Below the pieces are notes generated by a model. The model was not told the DNA's origin. It saw only the letters and a program-made list of their open reading frames with translations, and searched no databases. A stretch of 64,000 bases of DNA from Daucus carota subsp. sativus. Taxonomy: Eukaryota > Streptophyta > Magnoliopsida > Apiales > Apiaceae. Below are positions 1 through 12,139 of the stretch, piece after piece (the first letter of the stretch is position 1; each line of letters opens with the position of its first letter). The translations under genes were made by a program, and so were the position numbers. The DNA lies in the NCBI RefSeq assembly GCF_001625215.2, contig NC_030385.2:3403135-3467134 (forward strand), written 5' to 3'.

Positions 1-1103
1 ACACAACCTTCTTTCTCTCAATACCATACCCCTACCTCTCTTTTATGATAGTTCTCTTGCTTGATTTTTAACTCGGTGGTGCTGTTATTCTGCAACGATA
101 AGTGAAGGCTGTTTATATAGTATTAAAAAAATAAACGTTAGTTGCAAGTAAAGGTAGTTATAGATCGCTATATGGGTTGTTGTAAGCAAAGGTAGTTGTA
201 GATCGCTATGTGGGTTGTTGCAAGCAAAGGTAGTTATATATCGCTATGTGGGAGTCGACAAATTCAAACATGGGAAAAAAAATATAGTCTTGACATGATA
301 TTGATGGATGATACCAATAAATAACTATTAGTGATGTATGTTTGTTGATTATTCTTTTATAATATTTGTTTTGTTCATCAGACATGTTTGTTGTTGTTGA
401 TTTTTATATGATTTTTTTTTTGTATACAGGAAAATATGGTGGGGAAGCGAGGGGCATGTAGGTGGCACCTCTCACATCCCTCCATCTGATTTTTTTTTTT
501 TAATTTTCTGGAATTTTTTGATGAAAAATATCAAAAATTAGAACTACCTTTTTTAGTTTCTGGTATATTAGAAGCAAGTTTCGGAATCTGATTTTGTTTC
601 AGATTATTTATGGAATATAGTAACTTGAAAGTTTTAATCTAATTTTGTTTCAAATTATTTAATTATGAGAAAGAGTAACACACAAGTCTAAACACAACCT
701 CCTCTCTCTCAATACTACAACATCACAGCTTTAAGTTATATGTTTTGTGCACAATCAATCCAAAAAAATTGGCGGAATGTGACAATGTAAGAACATGATT
801 ACTTTTCAAAAGAAACACAAATAAAATTAAGATTCGTCGTGTTTTAAAATTTTTATTTCGTGTATAAATTTATTTTCATTTTTCAATCATGAATTATAGT
901 CCAATTTTACAATTTTATATATTGGTATTGGTATTACATCAATATTTTTATAATATAAAATTTATTTTATCCTACAAATATTAATTTTGAAACGCTAATA
1001 TAGTTTTTATGACAGTCACAAAATTATTTTATTTTACAAATATTAATATTGAATCATTAATATAATTTTTATAGGCCGCCGCAACGCGCGGTTTCTCAAC
1101 TAG
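1..1103 (+). mobile_element. Helitron relic, 3' end present
   Basis: The right end has the Helitron 3' signature: a GC-rich hairpin (GCCGCCGCAACGCGCGG) about a dozen bases before a terminal CTAG at 1100-1103, followed by host T at 1104. It is about 80-90% similar by eye to the complete opposite-strand element at 26449-27545. The order of blocks differs: 1-430 matches the middle of the other copy, 440-730 matches its 5' part, and 735-1103 its 3' part. This suggests two head-to-tail or nested copies, the first cut off by the window edge. No coding capacity is visible, so it is non-autonomous. Confidence 0.8.
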
Positions 1104-1475
1104 TCAGTGTAGTGAGAAAAAAATTTGGGGTGATTTTTTGGAGTATGTAGCATTTTCCAAAAAAAAGAAGAAAAATCTGTGCGCATCTTTTAGTGCCCTG
1201 CCGAATATACCAAAACTCAACCAATATCAAATCTTAACCAGGGTTAAAGAGCACAAACACGTCTCCCCAATAATTACCAACGTACGGTCAGATGTTACTC
1301 CACGTGTACGGCTAGATCTCCATCTCTCCAACGAATCGCTAGCTGTACGTCAATAATACCTTCGAGATTAGGTTTTCCACTATCACACATATCTCTCTCA
1401 TCGCCGCTCGATAACACAAAAATCTCATTTTCTCTCGATCTCTCTTTAAAAATCAGGTCTTTTTCGCAACCGAGT
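1104..1475 (+). promoter_or_regulatory. 5' flank and 5' UTR of AFC2-like kinase
   Basis: This is the gap between the Helitron end and the kinase start codon. It holds a G-box core CACGTG at 1301-1306 and a CT-rich stretch at about 1380-1445 typical of a plant 5' leader. No convincing TATA box is seen. The Helitron end lies less than 400 bp from the start codon, so it may contribute to the promoter (inference). Confidence 0.4.
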
Positions 1476-4400
1476 ATGGAGATGGAACGCGCGATCGAGT
1501 TTCCACACACGAACATGGATCGACGGCCCCGGAAACGACAGCGTTTGGGCTGGGATGTTGTTCCTCAGGCTCCTAAGGTACAGATCTGTTTATTTATTAC
1601 TGATTTATATGAATATTTCTTGTTATTATACGATCTGATGAAAATTTGACAAATTTTTGATTTTTATATCATCAGGTGTTGAATTATTGTTTTAATTTAT
1701 GTGTATGTGATGGATTAGATGTTAATTCAACAGATCTGTGAAATCTATATTCGATATCTGCTGTTTGTGTCTTATTTCTTAAAATTATCGATAAGTATGT
1801 ATATATTATAGCTGTTGATAGATATGTGACTTGTGATTTATGTTCAATTTTATTTGCGGTTTTTGTTATAGTTTTAGTTTGTGTGTTATATATGTTTGAA
1901 ATTATTGTAAAATTAATTAGTGAAATATTTTTTATATGAAAGTTTTACTTTAAGGAGATCTGTCTTGAGATTTTAAAGATGTCGATAAAAGTATGAATTT
2001 GTGATTTATTTTTGGAACAATATGCTGAAAGATTTTTTAATGACAGTAAACTGCTTTTAGTGCCTGAATTTTGTTTTGAGTGTATTTGTAATTTATATGT
2101 TCTTTTTTCGCATCTTGATAAAATTTTAGACTGGCCACTAGTTTTTAGTTGTTTGAGCCGAATATTTTTTGATTCAATTTGGAAGATTACTTTGTGTGAT
2201 TGTAATTTATGATGAATTATAGATAATCTATTGTTTTGGATGTGTTGAGTCTCAAAGTGAATGATGTTTAATACATTTTAACGTGTACTGATCATTGTTA
2301 TGAAAGTATCTTATCCAAGGATATAAAGGTTCAAACGATACCAAGGAGGTAACTGAATTAATTTTGTATTGAGAGATGTGTGAATGGATGAATGTGTGTA
2401 GGCTCAGGTAGGATTGTTTTATGGACAAGATGTTGGGAATCTGAATGGCTTTACTTCAAAGGCACCCACAGACAATACTAGTTCTTTATTTGTTAAGGGA
2501 GTGGCACGAAATGGTTCTCCCCCATGGCGACCAGACGACAAAGATGGACATTTTATGTTTGCGGTTGGAGATAATCTAACATCTCGCTGTAACTACCTTT
2601 CCCACCATAAGTGAAACTTGAATACATTGTTACTATCCGTGTAGCAATACAGAACATAATTTTTGCTGTTTGATCAATCTGAACCTTCTATTTGCATAAG
2701 AAAATATGATTTTTTACAAAAAAATTGCAATGGGTTTTTTTAATACAATTATATTGGCATTATCTATTGTAATGAGATGTCATCACTTTTACAAAGTATA
2801 GCTTGTGCATTATTAATTTGTTTCTTTCAAAAAAAAAAAAACTTTACTCGTATACTCGAGTCTTTGACATTTGAGTATATATTAGGGAGTATGTGTTATA
2901 AAGTGTTTACTACTCGTCTTAGTTTATAAATTTGTGTGTTTATTTTTGTATACGTTTCTTATTGTTTTTGTTTGGTTTTTCTTTTTTCCACAGATAAAAT
3001 TATGAGCAAGATGGGTGAAGGTACATAGCTTTTATTCTTATGGTTATCTTTGGATTTTAATATATGATGCTAATCAGGATATTTTTATATTCAGGCACAT
3101 TTGGCCAGGTCTTAGAGTGTTGGGATAAAGAGAGAAGGGAAATGGTTGCAATCAAGATTGTTCGTGGTATCAAGAAATATCGCGAGGCAGCAATGATTGA
3201 AGTTGATGTACTGCAACAGCTTGGTAAAAATGATAAAGGGGGGAATCGGTAAGTCTGACTAATTGTTTTAAAACCGTTTGCACTGCTAATTAGCTTGCCT
3301 GGTCGTTTGTTAAATTATTTTGTTCATTGCAGCTGTGTGCAAATAAGGAACTGGTTTGACTATCGTAACCATATCTGTATTGTAAGTAAATATATAATAA
3401 TGATTTGGTGGATTGGTTTCCCCAATTTGGAAAAATTTATGCGGGGGTTGAGTTCTTTGGATGAATTTAAATGGTTTTAACAGGTTTTTGAGAAGCTAGG
3501 ACCAAGCTTATACGATTTTCTACGGAAAAACAATTATCGCTCCTTTCCCATTGATCTTGTCCGTGAGATTGGCAGACAACTCTTGGACTGTGTAGCATGT
3601 GTGTAAATAATATACTTACACCATTATTGTCTTTGTTCATAATTTGGCTATTCATTGCACTTGTGCATGTTGATTTTGTCTTCTGACTACTCTGTAAATG
3701 TGAATTCTGTTTGAAAAACAAAAAAATTTCCCATTTGATTTGGTACTGTCCACATTCCTTAGATGTTTATTTGCTTGGATTTTTAATTTGCAGTCATGCA
3801 TGATTTGCGTCTCATTCACACTGATTTGAAGCCAGAGAACATATTACTTGTGTCTCCGGAGTATGTAAAAATTCCTGATTACAAGGTATACGAAGTGGAA
3901 ATTTGTTGGTTAAATTTCTTAATGATTTTGATGCAACTTGATTACATAAGATAACTTCACTGGTCAAATATGTCAATCTGTTTGGTTTTGTTTTGCAGGG
4001 TTCATCACGATCACCTATAGACAGTTCGTATTGTAAGAGGATTCCCAAGTCCAGTGCTATTAAAGTAATTGATTTTGGCAGTACTACATATGATCGTCAA
4101 AATCAGACTTACATTGTATCGACCCGGCACTATCGTGCACCAGAAGTTATATTAGGTATGTTTCTTTGTTTTGTATATTTAGATATAGCAAGTGTGAATT
4201 ACACAATGAATGTTATGATGAGACTTGAGATTTTTTTTTCCCCTGTTATGCAGGACTCGGATGGAGTTTCCCTTGTGATATATGGAGCGTAGGTTGCATT
4301 CTTGTCGAACTTTGCTCGGTACGCTCGTTATTTTTTTGTATTTATTTGTCGACAATTAATTGATGTAGAGTGGTTTCTAATCTGATGTCTGTAATTTACA

Positions 4401-4932
4401 GGGTGAAGCGTTGTTTCAAACACATGAAAACCTAGAGCACCTTGCTATGATGGAGAGGGTCCTTGGCCCAATGCCTCAACACATGTTAAAAAGAGTAGAG
4501 TGAGTGAACAGTAAATAGTTATTGTAATTAAGCTGTGTTCTGCACAAATCGGGAATTTATCATCTAACCGCGTTCTTGTTTTCTCCCTACAGCCGTCACG
4601 GGGAGAAGTATGTAAGAAAGTCGAGGTTGGACTGGCCAGATGGTGCAGCCTCTAGAGATAGCATCAAAGCTGTTCTGAAGCTGCCTCGGCTCCAGGTCAG
4701 TCATTGTTTTTGCATTTGAACATGGAATATTACTGTATTTTGCTTTCGCTTTGTGCTGAAATGACTTGATTTGATTACTGTGCAGAACCTAATCATGCAG
4801 CATGTTGATCATTCTGGGGGTGATTTTATACATCTCCTTCAGGGCTTGCTCAGATACGATCCTTCTGAAAGATTGACAGCACGGGAAGCCTTGAGACACC
4901 CATTTTTTACCGGTGATAATCTCAGGAGATGA
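1476..4932 (+). CDS. AFC2: LAMMER-type dual-specificity protein kinase, AFC2-like
   Basis: The CLK/LAMMER family of nuclear kinases phosphorylates SR splicing factors. Twelve exons join in frame to 431 residues (Arabidopsis AFC2 is about 427): 1476-1577, 2402-2588, 2994-3020, 3095-3248, 3333-3381, 3484-3598, 3794-3885, 3999-4155, 4254-4318, 4402-4499, 4593-4695, 4786-4932. All introns are GT-AG. The N-terminus has the basic RRPRKRQR stretch of AFC2. The kinase domain shows the glycine loop GEGTFGQV, the ATP lysine in VAIK (K126), the catalytic loop HTDLKPEN (about 220-227), DFG (267-269) and the family signature EHLAMMER (about 328-335). The start was chosen because MEMER matches the known AFC2 N-terminus. 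The kinase domain is complete, with nothing broken. AFC paralogues are the only alternative. Confidence 0.96.
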
Positions 4933-5561
4933 GCAAGAGAAATAAAAAGAAACTCAATGAACCAAACACCTGTGTATCTCTTCTCACCAATGCAGTCTTT
5001 AGTTTAGCCTGGATGTATTGTTTTCCATGAGTTTGCTAGTGTATATAAAGAGGTTGATCAGTTGATGCAGCTCATTTTGTTGTTTGGCGTGTTGTCTTTT
5101 CACAAAACATAAATTGTTTAATCCGAGGCAAAAAAAATTATACTCTGGATTATCAGCAAGTTGATAATTCCTAACATCTAGAGCTGCAGACCTCTGTTTC
5201 AGTGTGGTGATATATGAATCTGGTACCTCAATTAAATTTTTTGATAAAATTAATTTCACACTGCAGTTGTCTTTACCGTTATACTCTGAATTTAATCGGT
5301 ATATTATAAAGTTACCTGTGGGCTGAGAATTTTTATCGATTACTCCTGTATCCATTTGATGTGAGCTTGCATCTTTTTCTTCTAAATAAATATTTACTAT
5401 CTAAACTTTTATAAAAAAAGAAAAATTTTAAATAAATTATAAAATTATATTTTATATGCGTTTTATAATGTGTATCAAGCAATATGAAAAGATGTAAAGA
5501 AATTTATGAAAAAATGTAAAGAAATTAGAGGGATGAAGTGCTTTCCTCACATTTCTTGATG
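4933..5561. other. 3' UTR and AT-rich intergenic DNA
   Basis: This is the 3' flank of the kinase gene. A minus-strand open frame of 118 codons at 4999-5355 has no recognisable domain or plant coding character, and I do not call it. Nothing else is seen. Confidence 0.4.
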
Positions 5562-5796
5562 CTCCCTCCGTTCTAAATTAGATGAGCTCGTTGACTGCGG
5601 ACACGTATTTTCCATTGATCGCATAGCTACGTTATTTATTTTTAAAAAATTTCTTTTACAAATAAAAATTTAAATATGAAATTTTCATTTACAAAAGAAT
5701 AATTGAAAATATAAAGTTTGGAACTATACGGTCAATACACATTAAGTTACGTGCTCAAAATCAACTAACTCATCTAATTTGGGATGAAAATAGGAG
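5562..5796. mobile_element. Stowaway-like MITE, decayed
   Basis: It starts CTCCCTCCGTTCTAAATTAG and ends with a degraded inverted copy (CTAATTTGGGATGAAAATAG). This terminal type (CTCCCTCCGT with TA target) recurs at least seven more times in the window. There is no coding sequence. Confidence 0.65.
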
Positions 5797-6317
5797 AATA
5801 TATATTATCTGGGCTTTCTTTTGTAAACAATTGAGCGGGACGGAGTATGATGATGTATGTCTTATTTATACACCGATTTATAAAGTAACGGGCAGGACGG
5901 AGGGAACATGATGTATGCTATATCTTGGACTTCTGCATGTAAATTTGTATTCTTTTTGTTCTAATTTTTTTGTCTTGTTTGATTTTTATGGTCAAATTGT
6001 TTATAAAAGGAACTGAGGAAGATTAGTTGATCCGTGGCTACCTGCAACAAATCACAATTTCACCTGCTGGGAGGATTCTATCGATTTGTGACATCTGACT
6101 TCCATTTTTTTTTCTCTGGACCCTGCGATGAGTTCGAGCATGCTCAGGACGTGAATCATCAAAGTGGCTCAGTTAAATAATTATTTATGGGAAGTATTCG
6201 GTTGACTTCATTCCGTCTTACTCTCGACTCTTTTCCGTATGGAAAGGGTATTCCTTGCCGAGTTTGAAATGTTTTGTGATAGATTCCCTCTAAAAATGAT
6301 ATGGTTGGGACCGCAGG
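5797..6317. other. intergenic DNA with MITE fragments
   Basis: Short pieces of CGGGACGGAGT and GGACGGAGGGAAC type (about 5830-5910) look like ends of further Stowaway-like elements. No gene is visible. Confidence 0.35.
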
Positions 6318-6716
6318 GGAATCTCTAATGTCGTTGGATATAATTGTTGGTTAAATTGGATATGTAAGATATTACGTAAAATTTGTTAGATTTGTAAAAC
6401 ATTGTGTTTTAATGGTATTGACTATATTAGTTGGCTATAATTTAAAAATAGTATGTTATTAATATTTTAGATTATTAAATAGAATATATAAGTTCAATAT
6501 GATGATAAATGATGTGCGATTTTTCTACGGATTTCTTACAGACATGTTGAGGTTTGACAAATATAGTCATCCATAGAAGATTAAGTTAAAATTATAGATA
6601 ACAGATATGCATGGTTGGAGTGTGAGTTTTTCGACAAGTTGATTATTTTTTTAATTTTTGATATGCCAACTCACATTTTAGTTAAATACTACCTATGATT
6701 GGAAATGCTCTAATTA
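6318..6716. mobile_element. MITE, same family as 49334-49723
   Basis: It is clearly similar along its length to 49334-49723, sharing the block TTGGCTATAATTTAAAAATA and a TTGGAAATGCTC-type end. The left end is degraded. It is a non-coding Harbinger-like element with GAGCATCTCCAAC-type inverted ends. Confidence 0.6.
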
Positions 6717-7494
6717 AAAAATATTATTTATATATTAATATAAATTATTATTATTAACTTTAAAGGGTTGTCGTGTAATAGTGAAATTAGTTTCATTATT
6801 ATGCTTCTGTTTGGGAAGAAAATCCTATATCGTTATTATAATTCTACACTTTTAATCCAGAAGTTTATTTAGATTAATAAAACTATATTTGTCAATTAAA
6901 TATCTTTTTAACTGCCCCAATCACTTGCTTTCAACCCAATTTTGTAACGAAAGTTTTGATATAAAATTTAATAAATCCATATTCATCTTTTCACTTGCTT
7001 TCATTGCTAGAAAAAGTCGAGAACAAAAATACAAGTGCAAGTTTCAACATAAAAATAAAATATACATGTGAATTCTATTATTTATTTTCTATTCATCTCC
7101 TACTTCTGGACACAAGATGTTGGTGCAACTTTACAAGTTATCTTTGATGAGGGTTGATGTTGCTGTAGATTTACAAAGCTACGTTTGATGAAGTTAGATG
7201 CAAAGTTATGTTTGATTGCTCGATGAACTAAGCCGCCTCTTATACCGGAAGATTTGTATATATTATTTATTGTCATTTTTTTTTCTTGTCAAAATAATTA
7301 TTGTTGTTTTGTAAGAAATAGACTGTCGTAATTCCCGGAATAGGTGTCAGTGCGTCTCGTCATTTAAGTTATTATTATTTTTATTCATGTAACATCATCG
7401 TCTTATCTTATACTGTGGTCACTTTAGCTTATACGTAACATCGTCATCTTATCTTAGATCGTCGTCATCTTTATAATAAAATTATCATCTTATC
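6717..7494. other. AT-rich intergenic DNA
   Basis: No gene or clear repeat is seen. There are short degenerate repeats of the type CATCGTCATCTTATCTTA near 7380-7490, into which the next element is inserted. Confidence 0.3.
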
Positions 7495-8078
7495 TAGACC
7501 TGGCAATTTGACACGTAACACGCTAACACGAAACGAAACGACACGAAAAAAATGGATATGGGTTTTGATTTTCGAGACACGAAACACGAAAGTACACGAA
7601 CACGAAATTACACGATAGATTTAGTGTCGGATATGGGTTTTCATTTGGGGTACACGAAATACACGAAAGTACACGAAATATTTGTAGATAATATTTATTA
7701 TATATATGTTATGATATATTAAATATATAATTGTGTAAAAAGTATATATTTATATGTATGTGTGGATATATATTGTAGATACATTAACAAATTTATAGAG
7801 AATTGTATACAAGTATAAATATATCATTCATATTTAATAAAATTATAAAGGAAAACACATATTAAATCTATTTTTTGATTAAAAAATATATTAATATTTT
7901 TATATATAATATACACGAAAAGTACACGAAATATACACGAAACGTTTCGGATCGGATACGGGTTTCACATTAGGTACACGAAATTAATAACGGGCGGATA
8001 CGGGTTTCACCTTCGAGTACACGAAACACGAAAATACACGAAACGAAAGTATACGAAACGAAACGATTGCCACCCCTA
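7495..8078. mobile_element. hAT-like MITE with 8-bp target duplication
   Basis: The terminal inverted repeats are TAGACCTGGCAAT on the left and TAGGGGTGGCAAT read from the right. They are flanked by a perfect 8-bp direct repeat ATCTTATC at 7487-7494 and 8079-8086, as expected for hAT elements. The interior is made of repeated ACACGAAA-type motifs with an AT-rich core and no coding frame. Length is 584 bp. Confidence 0.85.
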
Positions 8079-8514
8079 ATCTTATCTGGTACTGTCACAC
8101 CTTCCCTAATTTGATCCACTTCTATGGTCTTTTTTTAATTCAACAAGAATCTCTTTCATATACTAGTTATGTGTTATTTGGATGACAAGTTTAACATAGG
8201 TTCCCAATCTATTTGTACATTTTTATGACTCCTCAATCTTCAGGAAACACAGATTATGAAGGAACCGGAACTCAAATACTTCAGAACTCTCAGAATACCC
8301 ATAATTTAACACTCTTTCTTCAGTATGTAACATACCAAACAACCAAACAGAAACTATAGAACTCTCAGGTGGCCTTATCCACTCATCTATCCCCTATCCA
8401 CTTACAAAAGATTTGTTTATTGCTTATTTAACATAGGACCGAGGAGCATAACATGACACACATGTAAAAGAACAAACAACAATTAATACTGTTTGAAACA
8501 TCATCCCCTCACTT

Positions 8515-9260
8515 TTACTTGGAAGTTTTACCCTTCCTCTTCTCCAAGTAGAAGAAACCAGCCAACGACACAACAGCGAAAACAGAGAAGCACACGGATG
8601 CAATATCAAGCGACGCATGGCGACCTGTGATGGCCTCTACCTCAAACAAATTAGTTTTCTTGGCAGCATCAGTGGCCTGGCCATAGGCAACTTCTTTATC
8701 CTTTGTGTCGAAAACATAAGCCCTCACAAAGTATGTTGCTGAGGGGATGTCCCTTTCTATAGTCCAAGTGAAGGTATTCGTTGAGGGACTGTAAGGCCTC
8801 GATACAATCTTGTGTTGGCAGGTTCTGTCCTTGTTGAGCTCATCTTTTGTTTTGCGCCAAGGACGATTTTCTTGACTGATGGGAGCGTAACAGAGCTTTA
8901 CCTTGACAGTCTTGTATGCCGAATCTGTTCCAGCTGGGAAGGTTTTGTTAAAAGACCATGTCACCGTGATGTTTTTCTCCCCGGCTTTTAAGACTGCAAC
9001 AAATTATTAAAAATTCATTCTATTATGAGAAAATTACACCAAATTATAGTATTTTAGAAATTTTTTTAGCAAAGTATCTACGCGAAAATACTATGGAACA
9101 TTAATATGTGAATCTGTTTTGAAGTACCTTGTCCGGCTTTTGGTGATGACGTGACAAGAAGAGAATTTTGCAGTGCAGAGAAGGTTCCGTTGGCATAGCA
9201 ATTCAAGGCGAGGAAAGAAAGCGAGATGACAGCCAGAAACAGAATTGTTGGGAGCCCCAT
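8515..9260 (-). CDS. NRT3.1: NRT3.1/NAR2-like high-affinity nitrate transporter accessory protein, copy 1
   Basis: NRT3 (NAR2) proteins bind NRT2 carriers at the plasma membrane and are needed for high-affinity nitrate uptake. Two exons, 9128-9260 and 8515-8993, are joined by a 134-bp GT-AG intron in phase 1 and give 203 residues (Arabidopsis NRT3.1 is 210). An N-terminal signal peptide (MGLPTILFLAVISLSFLALN) is followed by a luminal/apoplastic domain with the family blocks VKVKLCYAPISQ, RPWRKTKDEL, DRTCQHKI, WTIERDIPSATYFVRAYVFD and EVAYGQATDAAKKTNLF. A C-terminal membrane helix (SVCFSVFAVVSLAGFFYLEK) and a basic tail close the protein. It is the first of three tandem genes. Exon 2 differs from copy 2 at one residue in about 150, so duplication or conversion is recent. 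A TATA box lies 82 bp upstream, and a second, orphan promoter copy about 0.85 kb further upstream. Confidence 0.95.
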
Positions 9261-9310
9261 GATTGATTCGACAGATTCACTGAAGAATATCAGAGGAGAG
9301 GAGAGAAGAG

Positions 9311-10130
9311 ATGGATATGGTTTTTTGGATTCAGTGGCGGCTTATATAGAGGCGGTACCCTGCTAGCAATTTATTTTTAAAATGACATTCGGATGAAACA
9401 GTGGCCATCAAGATTGTTCAAGGGGTAGGGTTATGGACTTATGCTGAAATGAAGGGTCTGTTTTTGGAGTTTAGTTTAATAAAATCTGACTTTGAGTTGG
9501 AGTATTTACTGTTTTTTTATCATATATGTCATAATTGACAGGAAATTGTTTAAGGTACTGAGATTCTTTAAGGTTTTTTTTTTATTTGCCAGCTTGCAGA
9601 TATCTATGAAACTGTTGTGAAATGGCTCTGCAAGTTCTTTAATTCACTGGCAAAGTTTTCTACTGAAATCTTGTGGCCCTGCAAGACATATGGGAGCTCA
9701 TGAGTTAATTATGTGCCTTAATCGATTATAGTGCACAGGAAGGGTGAAGTATATCCCAGTTGACATCGAATTACTTCATTAGAATTGGATCAGATAATGA
9801 AGATGCCGGACAAGAAATTTGATTTTGGCGACGGTAAGATATTTGATTAATCTTGAATAAAATCATCTGAAAAAGGATAAAATGTGGAGCAGTTGATGCT
9901 CGTAAATTATTAGCGAATTTGAGCTAGATTAAGTGGTAGGCTCAACCGTCTATCTCATGTGAAAGCGAGGATATATACTACAAAAAATATTAAGTCATCA
10001 CCGTTAGTAACACTTAGGATATTTTGTACGTTCTGTCATTTCTAAATTGTATTATCTTTCATACTTTTAAACCGTCAAAAACCTTTTTCTCGTTTATCAG
10101 GGTCATGACATAATACTTGTCTTCAGTGGA
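9311..10130 (-). repeat. NRT3 upstream repeat unit 1
   Basis: This block of about 820 bp upstream of NRT3 copy 1 is repeated nearly exactly at 10161-10990 and with more change at 13611-14510. Partial copies lie at 11600-12130, 15397-15870 and 17420-17800. It begins with the TATA region and contains a conserved stretch (GTGGCCATCAAGATTGTTCA) that translates to VAIKIVQG. Confidence 0.85.
9342..9348 (-). promoter_or_regulatory. TATA box of NRT3 copy 1
   Basis: TATATAA reads on the minus strand 82 bp upstream of the start codon. The same box and surroundings recur before copies 2 and 3. Confidence 0.6.
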
Positions 10131-10160
10131 TATGGAGAAAGAAGAAAGTTTTATGAAGAG

Positions 10161-10990
10161 ATGGATATGGTTTTTTGGATTCAGTGGCGGTTTATATAGA
10201 GGTGGCACCCTGCTAGCAAGTTATTTTTAAAATGACATTCGGATGAAACAGTGGCCATCAAGATTGTTCAAGGGGCAGGGTTATGGACTTATGCTGAAAT
10301 GAAGGGTCTGTTGCTGGAGTTTAATTTAATAAAATTTGACTTTGAGTTGGATTATTTAGTGTTTTTTGTCATATATGTCATAGTTGACAGGAAATTGTTT
10401 AAGGTACTGAGATTCTTTAAGGTTTTTTTTTCCCATCTTGCAGATATGGATGGAAACAGTTGTGAAATGGCTCTGCAACTTCTTTATTTCACTGGCAAAA
10501 GTTTTCTACTGAAATTTTGTGGCCCTGCAAGACATATGGGAGCTCATGAGTTAATTATGTGCCTTAATCGATTATAGTGCACAGGAAGGGTGAAGTATAT
10601 CCCAGTTGACATCGAATTACTTCATTAGAATTGGATCAGATAATGAAGATGCCGGACAAGAAAGTTGATTTTGGCGACGGTAAGATATTTGATTAATCTT
10701 GAATATAATCATCTGAAAGAGGATAAAATGTGGAGCAGTTGCTGCTCGTAAATTATTAGCGAATTTGAGCTAGATTAAGTGGTAGGCTCAACCGTCTATC
10801 TCATGTGAAAGCGAGGACATATACTACAAAAAATATAAAGTCATCACCGTTAGTAACACTTATGATATTTTGTACGTCCGTCATTTCTAAATTGTATTAT
10901 CTTTCATACTTTTTTTTTGGTCACATTATCTTTCATACTTTTAAACCGTCAAAAATCTTTTTCTCGTTTATCAGGGTCATGACATAATAC
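10161..10990 (-). repeat. NRT3 upstream repeat unit 2, orphan promoter
   Basis: This is a near-identical second copy of the 9311-10130 block, offset 850 bp, with no NRT3 coding exon of its own. It keeps the TATATAAA box (10191-10198) on the minus strand. It could act as a distal promoter for NRT3 copy 1 (inference). Confidence 0.8.
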
Positions 10991-11204
10991 TTGTCTTCTT
11001 TCCGTTTATTTTTTATGAACCGTCAGTATTTTAGGAAATAGTGATAATGAAGGATCCCATAAAACAAATACCACTCACAATTACCATAACTATACGTTGC
11101 ACAATAATCATGAACTCTCAAACAATAAAAGATCTCTGTACTGTTTAAAATAGGATTGTGGGCAGAATTGATACAAATATGTTAGAAGAACGAAAAACAT
11201 TTAA

Positions 11205-11335
11205 GTATCTTGAAGCACCATCCCCCCACTTCCGATGGGAATTTCTTCCCTTTCTTTTCTCCAGGTAGAAGAAACAGCCAAAGAAATATAGCAAAAAGAG
11301 AGAAGAGCACATATGCAATATCAAGGGATGTATTA
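11205..11335 (-). pseudogene. NRT3 C-terminal exon fragment
   Basis: About 125 bp match the 3' end of NRT3 exon 2 (compare 16635-16755): the part encoding the final membrane helix and basic tail, with small deletions and substitutions that destroy the frame. The rest of the gene is missing. The piece is cut at its upstream side by the MITE starting at 11349. It is the relic of a fourth NRT3 copy in the array. Confidence 0.8.
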
Positions 11336-11348
11336 TTCGTAAATGTCT

Positions 11349-11612
11349 AGGTTGTGTTCACTTGGAATGAATGAAATGAGAATAAAATAGAATGAAAAAT
11401 TTATAAAAAAATTTTATGGAGAAAGAACAAAGTATGAGATATTAGTTATCAAATATGAGGGAGACTAAATTTTCTATGATGAAGATTGTAGTGAAACATG
11501 ATGAAAACGTGGAATGAACGTTCAAATATCCAAAACATGTGAGTTTAGGTATTTAGTTCAAATATTTTGGAATGGAATGATTAGAGAAATGAAAATTGTA
11601 GAGATTTTTTTA
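11349..11612. mobile_element. MITE with AGGTTGTGTTCACTTGG end, truncated
   Basis: The left end and interior match the complete element at 49809-50140. The right inverted repeat is missing. It sits between the NRT3 exon relic and a partial NRT3 upstream repeat, so it entered the array after duplication. Confidence 0.65.
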
Positions 11613-12130
11613 TTGAAACTGTTGTAAAATGGTTTTGCAAGTTCTTTATTTTACTGGCAAAAGTTTTCTACTGAAATTTCATGATCCTGCAGGACATATG
11701 GGAGCTCACTACGTGAGTTAGTTTTGCGGCTTAATTGATTATAGTATGGTGTAGTATGTCCCAATTGACTTGATTCCTTTATTAGAATTGGATCCGTTGA
11801 TGAGGATGCTAGACAAGAAATCTCGAATAGAATCATTAGCGAACTTGAGCTAGATTAAATGGTAGGCTCTATCATGTATCTCATGTGAAAGTGAGGATGT
11901 ACTAAAAAATATATATGATGAGTTAAAATCATTATCATTATTAGATCATTACCATTAGTAACAAGCTATTTGTATATCATAATTTTGTGAGTAGGATATT
12001 TTGTGCGTTCAATCATTAAATGTATTATTTTTTATACTTTTAATCCATCGGAAATCTTTTTCTCTTATGACATAATAATTATCTTCTTTCTACTTATTCT
12101 TATGATTATTCTATATTTTAGAATACAGTG
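11600..12130 (-). repeat. partial NRT3 upstream repeat (relic)
   Basis: It is similar to 9595-10125 (for example GCAAGTTCTTTA, GTTTTCTACTGAAAT, GAATTGGATC) but clearly more diverged. It belongs to the relic copy at 11205-11335. Confidence 0.7.
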
Positions 12131-12139
12131 ATAATGAAA

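Noticed and set aside
4999-5355. 118-codon open frame on the minus strand after the kinase gene
   Set aside because: No recognised domain, no splice context, and it lies in the 3' flank of an opposite-strand gene.
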